From positions 62,001 to 126,000 of the forward strand of contig NZ_JAEDAK010000009.1 of assembly GCF_016093275.1 (NCBI RefSeq): 64,000 nt of DNA, in the 5' to 3' direction. The stretch comes from Inhella proteolytica. GTDB taxonomy: Bacteria; Pseudomonadota; Gammaproteobacteria; Burkholderiales; Burkholderiaceae_C. Below are positions 28,916 through 36,676 of the stretch, one piece after another (position 1 is the first letter of the stretch; each line of letters starts with the position of its first letter). The notes under the pieces were generated by a model. That model saw only the letters and a program-made list of their open reading frames with translations, searched no databases and was not told where the DNA came from. Position numbers and translations under genes: made by a program.

Positions 28916-29962
28916 TCAGGCCGGGCGGCGGCGCGGGCCGCGCAGCAGCACGTAGATGGCCAGCGCCAAGCCCACGGCCGTGCTCACGCCCACGCCGATG
29001 AAGGCGCGCTTGGGGCTGGACTTGCGTTCCGGCACCTGGGGGGCGTCGATGACCTGCAGCAGTCCGCCTTCGCGGCCCTCATCCACGCGGGCCAGTTCGT
29101 ACTGGCGCGCGTACTGCTCGAACAAGGCTTCCTGGTACTTGAACTCACGGTAACGGCTCACATAGCCGCCCTCCGCCTCGGCGGCACCCCCGGCTTCCAG
29201 GCGCTGCAACTGGGCCTGCAGACCGGCGATGGCCGAGCGCTGCTGGCGCACCTCGGGGGCCTGGTCGGCCAGGGTGGTCTGCAGCACGCGCAGGCGCACC
29301 TCGGCGGCAGTCAGTTCGGCGCGCAGCTTGGCATAGACCTCGGCCGTGGCCTTGGGCTCGGTCTTCAGGCTTTCCGGCGCCAAGCCGCTGCGCTGCAGGG
29401 CGGCCTGGGCCTGCTGCAGCTGGGCGGCGGCTTCGGCGCGGCGCTCCTCAAAGAACTTGCGGCGCTGTGCGGCCTCGGTCACGGCCACCTCGCTGGCCAT
29501 GCGGCGCAGCTGCTCCACCATGGCCGCAGCCATGGCGGCGGCCCGCTGGGGGTCGTGATCGTCCACTTCGATGCTGATCAGCCCATCGCGCCGGTTCAGC
29601 TGCACGCGCAGGTTCTGCCAGAAGCGCTTGCGCGCGTCCTCGCGCAGCTCCTTGTCGTAGAGCTTCTGCAGTTCGAACTGGTCGAGCATGCGATCGGCCA
29701 CGGTGCGGCTTTGCAGCAGGGCCAGAAATTGGTCCGGGCTGCGGCCGCCGGCCTGCGTGGCCAGGCCGGCCAGGGCGCCGAGCGAGGCCAGCGCGCCACT
29801 GGCGATGGCCGAGGCAGGCGCGGGCGGCAGCACCACGGCGCGGGCGGTGAAGCTGGGCGGCACCAGGAAGCTGCCGGCCACCGCCAGCACGCCGGCCACC
29901 AGCGCGCCGCCGACGATCAGGCGCGCCTCGCTCCACAGCAGTTGCAGCGGGGTGGCGCTCAT
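28916..29962 (-). CDS. Wzz-like polysaccharide co-polymerase (chain-length determinant)
   Basis: 348 residues. One N-terminal membrane helix (about 15-37), a large periplasmic helical/coiled region and a C-terminal helix (about 322-341) with the Pro/Arg-rich end: the PCP1/2a layout without tyrosine-kinase domain. DAPQVPERKSSPKR just before the second helix is the conserved Pro-rich motif. It sets glycan chain length with the Wzy polymerase encoded at 33311. The start overlaps the OPX stop (ATGA). Confidence 0.9.
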   Translation of the reverse strand: MSATPLQLLWSEARLIVGGALVAGVLAVAGSFLVPPSFTARAVVLPPAPASAIASGALASLGALAGLATQAGGRSPDQFLALLQSRTVADRMLDQFELQKLYDKELREDARKRFWQNLRVQLNRRDGLISIEVDDHDPQRAAAMAAAMVEQLRRMASEVAVTEAAQRRKFFEERRAEAAAQLQQAQAALQRSGLAPESLKTEPKATAEVYAKLRAELTAAEVRLRVLQTTLADQAPEVRQQRSAIAGLQAQLQRLEAGGAAEAEGGYVSRYREFKYQEALFEQYARQYELARVDEGREGGLLQVIDAPQVPERKSSPKRAFIGVGVSTAVGLALAIYVLLRGPRRRPA

Positions 29963-31791
29963 TGGGTCAGGTTCTTCAGGGCCACGGCGCCGAGGCCGAA
30001 CTGGGCCAGGATCTGCGCCCAGTCCTTCAGCTCCTGGCTGAGGCGCAGGCGGTCCAGGTCCTCGGGCACGAACAGGGTGTCGCCCGGCAGCGCCGGCAGC
30101 TGCTGCAGGCCCTCGCGCGACCAGAAGCTCTGCAGCCGCGTGCTGGCCACCGAGCCGTCGGCGCGCAGCACGAACAGACTGTCCTTGTCGGCCCCGCGCG
30201 TGGGGCCGCCGGCGCGCTGCAGGTAGTGACCCAGGTCCGTGCCCTCGCGGTACTCGAAGCTGCCGCCATTGAAGACCGAGCCGTACACGCTGATGGCCTG
30301 GCGGCGGCCGGGCACGATGAGCTGGTCGCCGTCTTCCAGCGGCAGCGCCGGCAGCTCGCGGGCCTCGGGGGCCAACTGCAGCACCACCCGGCCGCTCGGC
30401 TGGACCTGGCGCAGGCGCTCGATCAGGCGCAGGTGCGCCACGCGCGAATCCGGCGTGCCCTCGGGCGGCGGACGCTCTTTTCGTGTCACCGCGGCGCGCG
30501 TGAACTCGGTCTCCAGCTCGCGCAGCGCGCGGTCATAGCCCTCCATCTGGCGGCGCCGCACCGCCTCACGGCGCAGTTCGGTGCCGAACAGATAGGCCTC
30601 GGCGCTGGGGCCGCCGGCGGCGGCCAGGGCCTCGCGCAGCGTCGCCCCGGCCGGCAGCACATAGTCGCCCGGGCGCAGCACCTCGCCTTCCACGCGCACC
30701 CGCTTGTGCAGGGCCTGGCTGGGACGGTTCAGCTCGGCCAGGCTGTGCACGCGCAGCACCTCGCCGGCCTGCAGGCGCTGCTGGCCGGCCTGGGCCAGGT
30801 CCAGCTCGCGCACCGGCTGCTCGCCGTCCAGGGCCAGCAGCACGGCACGCTGGCGGTTCGCCACCGGCGCCAGGCCGCCGGCCATGCCGATCAGATCGGC
30901 CACCGTCTCCTCGCCCTTGAGCTCGAACACCGCCGGGTGCTGCACGGCGCCGATCACCCCCACCTGCGGCCCAGCCGCCGGCACATGGATGACGTCGCCC
31001 GCCTGGATGCGCCGCTCGGCCGCGCCCTGGCCCTTGAGCAGCAGCTCGTACAGGTCCACGCTGGCCAGCAGGCTACCGGCGCGGCGGTGTTCGATGCGGC
31101 GCAGGCTGCCCACGGCACTGGGGCCACCTGCGGCGGCCAGCGCCTGGCTCAAGCCGGCCAGGGCCGAGAGGCTGTGCTGGCCGGGGCGCTGCACAAAGCC
31201 GGTGACGAGCACGCGCACGCTGCGCAGCTCGCCCATGCCCAGGGCCAGATCGAACTGCTTGAAGCTTTGCGCCACGCGCTGGCGCAGCAGCGGCGCCAGT
31301 TCGCCAAAGCGGCGCCCCGCCACCGACACGGCGCCGACGCGCGGGATGCTGACGCTGCCGCCCGGCCCGACGCGCAGGCGCAGGCTGGCCTCCACCGAGC
31401 CCCACAGGTCGAGCAGCAGCTCGTCGCCCGGGCCCAGCACATAGTCGTCGGGCACCGCGCCGTCGCGCTCGGGTGCCGGTGCGGCCCAGAGCAGGTCGGC
31501 GCCGAAGCGACGCACCGTGGGCTCGGGCTGCGGCTCCTCGGGCGGGCGGGGGCCATCGGCCAGGCGCGAGACGTAGTGCTCGAAGGGGCTGAAGGAACGC
31601 GGCAGCTCGGCGCGGCGCTCGCCGGGCTGGGAAGCGGCCTGGGCCGGCGGCAGCGGCGCGCGTGGCGACTGAACCAGGCGCACCGGGCCCAGCGAGGTGG
31701 CATCACGCGCGGCTTCGGGCGTGCTCTGGGCGCCCGCCGATGCGATCAGGCCGCAGGCAATGAGCAGCGCAGCAAGGCCTTTGTTCAGCAT
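29959..31791 (-). CDS. Outer-membrane polysaccharide exporter (OPX/Wza-like, SLBB)
   Basis: 610 residues from the ATG at 31791, with AAGGA twelve bases upstream; a GTG at 31818 is an alternative. Signal peptide of about 22 residues; LIAC at residue 13 resembles a lipobox but the n-region would be very short. The Poly_export motif DDYVLGPGDELLLDLWG (about 125-140) is followed by at least three SLBB modules (GxVxxPGxY-like: VQRPGQHSL, VLRPGDYVL, VFNGGSFEY). It forms the channel for glycan export. Its leader carries a terminator-like hairpin. Confidence 0.9.
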   Translation of the reverse strand: MLNKGLAALLIACGLIASAGAQSTPEAARDATSLGPVRLVQSPRAPLPPAQAASQPGERRAELPRSFSPFEHYVSRLADGPRPPEEPQPEPTVRRFGADLLWAAPAPERDGAVPDDYVLGPGDELLLDLWGSVEASLRLRVGPGGSVSIPRVGAVSVAGRRFGELAPLLRQRVAQSFKQFDLALGMGELRSVRVLVTGFVQRPGQHSLSALAGLSQALAAAGGPSAVGSLRRIEHRRAGSLLASVDLYELLLKGQGAAERRIQAGDVIHVPAAGPQVGVIGAVQHPAVFELKGEETVADLIGMAGGLAPVANRQRAVLLALDGEQPVRELDLAQAGQQRLQAGEVLRVHSLAELNRPSQALHKRVRVEGEVLRPGDYVLPAGATLREALAAAGGPSAEAYLFGTELRREAVRRRQMEGYDRALRELETEFTRAAVTRKERPPPEGTPDSRVAHLRLIERLRQVQPSGRVVLQLAPEARELPALPLEDGDQLIVPGRRQAISVYGSVFNGGSFEYREGTDLGHYLQRAGGPTRGADKDSLFVLRADGSVASTRLQSFWSREGLQQLPALPGDTLFVPEDLDRLRLSQELKDWAQILAQFGLGAVALKNLTQ

Positions 31792-31821
31792 GGCGGCGTG
31801 ATGTCCTTCAGTGAGCACGAG

Positions 31822-31848
31822 AAAAACAAGGCCGCCCCGATGGCGGCC
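31822..31848 (-). terminator. Terminator-like hairpin in the OPX leader
   Basis: On the minus strand GGCCGCC/GGCGGCC (7 bp, five-base loop) is followed by TTGTTTTTC. It points into the OPX gene and no minus-strand gene lies upstream, so it would act as an attenuator of the OPX-PCP-WecA unit rather than as the end of another operon. The GTG alternative start lies four bases after the T tract. Confidence 0.6.
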
Positions 31849-31863
31849 TGACAGTGGCGCGGA

Positions 31864-31869
31864 ATTCTA
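31864..31869 (-). promoter_or_regulatory. Candidate OPX promoter -10
   Basis: TAGAAT on the minus strand, 15 bases before the hairpin; -35 is weak. If used, transcription starts just before the terminator-like hairpin. Confidence 0.35.
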
Positions 31870-31923
31870 TGCAGCGGGTTTGCCCCAGGCCGACGCCCCA
31901 CCTCCTCCAGAATGGCGGCCCCC

Positions 31924-33294
31924 ATGCTCAAGCACACCCTGCTCTATCTGGGCGTGCGCGCCCTCAACGGCCTGCTGGCCCTGGCCACGCTGGCGCTATT
32001 GAGCCGCTGGCTGAGCGCCGAGGACTATGGGCGCTGGGCGCTGGGCCAGAGCCTGGTGGGCAGCGCCGCCCTGCTGCTGTTCCAGTGGGCGCACACCGCC
32101 TACGGCCGCCTGCACCGCCTGGGGCCGGCGCTGGACGCCGCCCTGCTGCGCCTATGGGCCGGGCTGGCCCTGCTGCCCCTGCTGGCCGCCGCCGCGGCGG
32201 CGCTGTGGCGGCCCGAACGGGCGGTGGAGGCCCTGGCCCTTGCGCTGGGGGTGGCCGGCATGGGTCTGTTCAATTTCCAGTTGCAACGCGCCAATGCCAG
32301 CGGAGAGCCCCTGCGCTACGGGCGCCTGAGCCTGCTGCGCGCCCTGGCCTTCATCGCCCTGGCCGGGCTGGCGGGGGCTGCGTCGGGGGTGCTGATGGCG
32401 TTTGCGGCCGCGGCCTGGCTGGCCGCGCTGCTCGCAGGCCCCAGTCTGCGCAGCGCCGCACCTGCACAGGCCGCCTTGCTACGGCCGGTGTGGCAGTACG
32501 GGGGCCCGCAGCTGCTGGGTTTTGCGGCGCTGGCACTGACGGACAGCGCCGACCGCCTGATCCTGCACAGCCTGCAGGGCCCGGTCGCGCTGGCCGGCTA
32601 CGCGGCGGCGGCCGATCTGATGCAGCAAACCCTGGGCGTGCTGCTTTCGGTGGTCTATCTGGCCGGCTTTCCCAAGGCCGTGCAGGCCTACGAGGCCGAA
32701 CCCGCCAGCGCACTGCCGCTGCTGGCTCGCATGGCCCATCTGCAACTGCTGCTGGCCGGCGCCTTTCTGGCCCTGGTGTGGGGCGCCGCGCCGGGCCTGG
32801 CCGCGCTGGTGTTCGGCCCCGGCCTGGCGCCGGCGGCGGCGGCCCTGATGCCCTGGCTGGCCACGGCCGCTGCGCTGGCCGGCCTGCGCCTGTTTCTGTT
32901 CGACCTGCCCTTCCAGCTGCTGCAGCGCACCCGCCTGGCGCTGGCCAGCACGGCCCTGGTGGCGGGCCTGAGCGTGGCCGGGCACCTGCTGCTGGTGCCG
33001 CGGCTGGGTGCCCTGGGAGCCGCCTGGGCCCTGCTGGGGGCGCTGCTGCTGGGCGCCGCGCTTTCCTACGCACGGGCACGGCAGAGCGGTTTGCTGCCGG
33101 CACTGGGTGGCGCGGGCCTGCGGGTGCTCTTGTGCGCCCTGGCGGCGGCGGCCCTGCTGCGCGCCCTGCCGGGCGGGCCGCTGGCACTGCAACTGCCGCT
33201 GGGCCTGCTGCTGTTCGGCGGCCTGGCCTGGCTGCTGGATGCCGCCGGCCTGCGTCAGCTCATCCGGGCAGCAACGAGAATCCCGGCCCCTTGA
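31924..33294 (+). CDS. Wzx-like polysaccharide flippase
   Basis: 456 residues from the second in-frame ATG (MLKHTLLYLG); the ATG at 31912 would add four residues. About twelve to fourteen helices rich in Leu/Ala, with AEDYGRWALGQSL near residues 30-42, typical of the MATE-like polysaccharide transporter superfamily. It moves lipid-linked oligosaccharide across the inner membrane. First gene of a plus-strand series that runs to 43004 and divergent from the OPX gene. GC is extreme (about 80% in sampled lines). Confidence 0.85.
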   Translation: MLKHTLLYLGVRALNGLLALATLALLSRWLSAEDYGRWALGQSLVGSAALLLFQWAHTAYGRLHRLGPALDAALLRLWAGLALLPLLAAAAAALWRPERAVEALALALGVAGMGLFNFQLQRANASGEPLRYGRLSLLRALAFIALAGLAGAASGVLMAFAAAAWLAALLAGPSLRSAAPAQAALLRPVWQYGGPQLLGFAALALTDSADRLILHSLQGPVALAGYAAAADLMQQTLGVLLSVVYLAGFPKAVQAYEAEPASALPLLARMAHLQLLLAGAFLALVWGAAPGLAALVFGPGLAPAAAALMPWLATAAALAGLRLFLFDLPFQLLQRTRLALASTALVAGLSVAGHLLLVPRLGALGAAWALLGALLLGAALSYARARQSGLLPALGGAGLRVLLCALAAAALLRALPGGPLALQLPLGLLLFGGLAWLLDAAGLRQLIRAATRIPAP

Positions 33295-33310
33295 ACCCAC
33301 CCACCCCGAC

Positions 33311-34552
33311 ATGGCCCTGATCGGCCTGAACCTGCTGCTGCTGGCCTGGCTGATGGGCCGGCTGACGCACGATGCCCTGCATCCGGCGGTCGGCTTTCCG
33401 GCGGTCTGGGGCCTCGTGCTGCTGCTGATCGCCGCCGCGCAGGCCTGGGGCTACCACGCGGTGGCGGCGCCCGCCCTACTTCTCTATCTCGCCGGTGCGG
33501 CCTGTTTTGCCCTGGGCGCCTGGCAGGGCGCGGCGGTGGTACCGGCGCAGGCTCCCCCCGCACCGCTGGCGCCCACGTTCTGGCGCCGGCTGGCCTGGCT
33601 GTGCCTGGCCCTGCACGCCCTGGGCCTGCCGCTGGCCTGGGCCGAGATGCAGGCAATTGGCGCAATGGGCGGCAGCAACGACCTGCTCGCCCTGGCCTTC
33701 CAGCTGCGCGTTCAGGCCGTCAGCGGCGAGGCCACGCTGGGCCCGGTGGCCGGCAATTACCTGGTGCTGGGCCTGATCCTGATCCCCCTGCTGGCCCTGG
33801 GCGCGCTGCAGCGGGCCTTGAGCTGGACCTGCGTGGCCCTGCTCGCCCTGCCCTGGGTGGCGGGCAATCTGCTGGCCAATGGGCGCGCGCCGCTGGTGCT
33901 GCTGGTGCTGGTGCTGCTGTACCTGCGCCTGCTGCAGCCCGAGCGCTTGCGTTTGCGCGGCCTGCTGGTACTCGTGGGCATCGGCCTGACCCTGTTTGCC
34001 GCCGGTGCGGTGCTGGTGGGCAAGGAAGGCATCGACCTCGCCGGCGACCCGGCCGAGATTGCCGCGCTCGTGGGCAAGAACCTGGCGGACTACCTGCTGC
34101 AGGGGCCCATCCTCTTTTCGGCCTGGTGGGAGCAGCCGCAGCTGCTGGTACCCAGCTGGGACCCGCTGCGCGTGCCCTGCCTGGCGTTGCAACCCCTGGG
34201 CTGGTGCGAGGCCGGCCCGCTGCACCAGGAGTACCTGCCCTTCGGCGAGGGCGAACGCCTGGGCAATGTGTACTCGATCTACTTCTCCTGGCTGCCGGGC
34301 TACGGCTGGGCGGGCGCGCTGGCCGGGCTCTGGGCCTACGGGCTGTGGGCCGGCCAGCACCATCAGCGTGCCCGCCAGGGCGGCAGCCTGCTGCAGCAGC
34401 TCATGGGGGCCAATCTGGCCGCCGCCGTGGTGCTCTCGGTCTTCCTGGACAACTTCCTGCCGCAGCTGAACTTCCTGGCCAAGCTGGCCCTGGTGGCCTG
34501 GGCACTGCCACGGCTGCTCGGCGGGCGGCAGGAGCAGCCATGTCCGGCTTGA
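33311..34552 (+). CDS. Wzy-like polysaccharide polymerase (putative)
   Basis: 413 residues, ten or more membrane helices, with a large loop between about residues 235 and 330 carrying GKEGIDLAGDP and a Trp/Pro-rich stretch. Position between flippase and glycosyltransferases and topology suggest a Wzy-type polymerase, which joins repeat units at the periplasmic face. Polymerases share little sequence, so this rests mostly on topology and context. It overlaps the next gene by thirteen bases. Confidence 0.7.
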   Translation: MALIGLNLLLLAWLMGRLTHDALHPAVGFPAVWGLVLLLIAAAQAWGYHAVAAPALLLYLAGAACFALGAWQGAAVVPAQAPPAPLAPTFWRRLAWLCLALHALGLPLAWAEMQAIGAMGGSNDLLALAFQLRVQAVSGEATLGPVAGNYLVLGLILIPLLALGALQRALSWTCVALLALPWVAGNLLANGRAPLVLLVLVLLYLRLLQPERLRLRGLLVLVGIGLTLFAAGAVLVGKEGIDLAGDPAEIAALVGKNLADYLLQGPILFSAWWEQPQLLVPSWDPLRVPCLALQPLGWCEAGPLHQEYLPFGEGERLGNVYSIYFSWLPGYGWAGALAGLWAYGLWAGQHHQRARQGGSLLQQLMGANLAAAVVLSVFLDNFLPQLNFLAKLALVAWALPRLLGGRQEQPCPA

Positions 34553-35565
34553 GGACGGTTCTCGCGCTGACGCAGGGCCAGGAGGTGCCCAGCTCGCGCT
34601 TCCGCTGGCGCCAGCATGAAGCCTGGTTGCGCGCGCAGGGTCTGGAGGCCCATGAGCTGCCCGCCCGCCATGGCGCCTACCCGCCACCGCAAGCCTGGCG
34701 CCGCCCGGCCTGGGGCCTGCGCGCGTGGGCCGATTCCTGGCAGCGCGTGCGCCAAACGCGTGACGTGGACCTGTGCTTCTTGCAGCGCCATCTGATCGCC
34801 ACCCTGCACACTACCGAACGCGCCCTGCGACTGCCCTATGTGTTCGACGTTGACGATGCGATCTTTCTGGGCCCGCGCGGAGAGAGCGCCAACGCCATCG
34901 CCCGCCGCGCCGCGCTGACCCTGTGCGGCAACGCCTTCCTGGCCGAGCATTTCGCATCCTTCGGTCCGGTGCGGGTGCTGCCCACCGCCATCGACACCAC
35001 GCGCTTTTGCCCGGCGCCGCCGGCCGAGGGCCCGCTGGTGATCGGCTGGAGCGGCAGCTCCAGCGGCTTTGCCTACCTGCTGGCGCTGGAAGGGGCGCTG
35101 GGCCAGGTGCTGCGCCGCCACCCCGAGGCCCGCCTGCGCGTGGTGGCCGATGCCCCGCCGCCCTGGCGCACGCTGCCGCCCGAGCAGGTGGAGTTCCGGC
35201 GCTGGAACGCCGCCACCGAGGTGGCGGAGCTGCAGGGCATCCACATCGGCCTGATGCCGCTGGACGACAGCCCCTGGGCGCGCGGCAAGTGCAGCTTCAA
35301 GATGCTGAGCTACATGGCCTGCGGCCTGCCGGTGGTGGTGTCGCCGGTGGGCATGAATGCCGAGGTGCTGGCGCTGGGCGCGCTGGGCCTCGGGCCGCGC
35401 CATGCGGACGAATGGGTGCAGGCGCTGGACGGCCTGCTGCGCGATGCCGAGCAGCGCGCCGCGCTGGGGCGAATGGGCCGCCAGGTGGCCGAGCAGCATT
35501 ACTCGCGCGAGCGCATCGGCCCGGCGCTGCTGGCCGCGCTGAGGGAGGCCCATGGCGCGCGTTGA
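34540..35565 (+). CDS. GT4-type glycosyltransferase
   Basis: 341 residues from the ATG at 34540 (GGAGCAGCC upstream), inside the end of the polymerase gene. YVFDVDDAIF at about 99-108, IGWSGSSSGFAYL and SYMACGLPVVVSPVGMN are seen: a GT-B enzyme with the C-terminal donor site of family 4, rather than a GT2. The VFDVDDAIF motif recurs in transferases of capsule and O-antigen clusters. Sugar unknown. Overlaps the next gene by fourteen bases. Confidence 0.85.
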   Translation: MSGLRTVLALTQGQEVPSSRFRWRQHEAWLRAQGLEAHELPARHGAYPPPQAWRRPAWGLRAWADSWQRVRQTRDVDLCFLQRHLIATLHTTERALRLPYVFDVDDAIFLGPRGESANAIARRAALTLCGNAFLAEHFASFGPVRVLPTAIDTTRFCPAPPAEGPLVIGWSGSSSGFAYLLALEGALGQVLRRHPEARLRVVADAPPPWRTLPPEQVEFRRWNAATEVAELQGIHIGLMPLDDSPWARGKCSFKMLSYMACGLPVVVSPVGMNAEVLALGALGLGPRHADEWVQALDGLLRDAEQRAALGRMGRQVAEQHYSRERIGPALLAALREAHGAR

Positions 35566-36673
35566 GCGGGTGCTGCACCTCATCAGCGGCCTGGGCCAGG
35601 GCGGTGCTGAAGCCGCGCTGGAGCGCCTGCTGCACAGCGCGCGGGCACAGAGCCCGGAGATCGCGCAGGAGGTGCTGTCCCTGGGCGGGCTGGGGCCGGT
35701 GGGCGAGCGCCTGCGCGCGGCCGGCTTCGCGGTGCAGGCGCTCGGGCTCTCGGGCCGCCGGCCGTTGCGCCTGCTGGGGCTGTGGCGCTGGCTGCGCGCG
35801 CACCGCCAGGGCGCGCTGCTGCAGACCTGGATGTACCACGCCGACCTGCTCGGCGCCCTGCTGGCGCGGCCGGCCGGCATTCGGCGCCTGGTGTGGAACG
35901 TGCGCCAGACCGGGCTGGGCGTGGCCGACATCCGCCCTGGCACGCGGCTTGTGGTCCGGCTCTGCGCCTGGCTTTCCGGCCGGCCGTCGGCGATCGTCAC
36001 CAACGCGCACAGCGCCATCGCCGTCCACGTCGCGCAGGGCTACCGCGCCGCGCGCTTCCACTGGATCCCGAACGGCTTCGATACCCAGACGTTCCGTCCC
36101 GATGCCGAGGCACGCCAGACCTTGCGGCGGGAATGGCGCGTGACCGACGGCGAGCTGCTGGTTGGCCTGGTGGCCCGGCTGGACCCGCAAAAGGACCATG
36201 CCAACTTCCTGCAAGCCGCCGCCCGCCTGCACCAAGCCTGGCCGGCGGCGCGCTTCGTGCTGGTGGGCAGTGGGATCCCGCAAGACGCCGCGCTGGGGGT
36301 CGCGATTGAGCGCTTGAAGCTGCCCGTGCTGCGCCTGGACAACCGTGCTGACATCCCTGCAATCCTCTCCGCCCTGGACCTGTTCTGCCTGAGCTCGCGC
36401 GCCGAGGGCTTTCCTAATGTGCTGGGCGAAGCCATGGCCTGCGCCTGCGCCTGCGTCAGCACGCGCTGCGGCGATGCCGACCAGCTGCTGCCGCCCGAAT
36501 GCCTGGTGCCGCCGCAAGACCCCGAGGCCCTGGCCCAGGCCCTGCTGCGCTGGGCGCAGGCCGGGCCGCAGGCGCGCCAGCGCTTGGGCGAACGCCTGCG
36601 CGCCGAGGTGACGGAGCGCTTCCCCCAGCAGGCCGTGTGGCCGCGCTATTTGGCGCTTTACGAAAGTCTTTGA
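35552..36673 (+). CDS. GT4-type glycosyltransferase
   Basis: 373 residues with a clear GGGAGG before the ATG. VLHLISGLGQGGAE is the acceptor-side Gly-rich loop; WIPNGFDTQTF, GLVARLDPQKDH and SSRAEGFPNVLGEAMACA (with the E-x7-E donor motif) define GT4. Likely cytoplasmic, acts on lipid-linked intermediates of the Wzx/Wzy pathway. Sugar unknown. Confidence 0.9.
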   Translation: MARVERVLHLISGLGQGGAEAALERLLHSARAQSPEIAQEVLSLGGLGPVGERLRAAGFAVQALGLSGRRPLRLLGLWRWLRAHRQGALLQTWMYHADLLGALLARPAGIRRLVWNVRQTGLGVADIRPGTRLVVRLCAWLSGRPSAIVTNAHSAIAVHVAQGYRAARFHWIPNGFDTQTFRPDAEARQTLRREWRVTDGELLVGLVARLDPQKDHANFLQAAARLHQAWPAARFVLVGSGIPQDAALGVAIERLKLPVLRLDNRADIPAILSALDLFCLSSRAEGFPNVLGEAMACACACVSTRCGDADQLLPPECLVPPQDPEALAQALLRWAQAGPQARQRLGERLRAEVTERFPQQAVWPRYLALYESL

Positions 36674-36676
36674 CGC

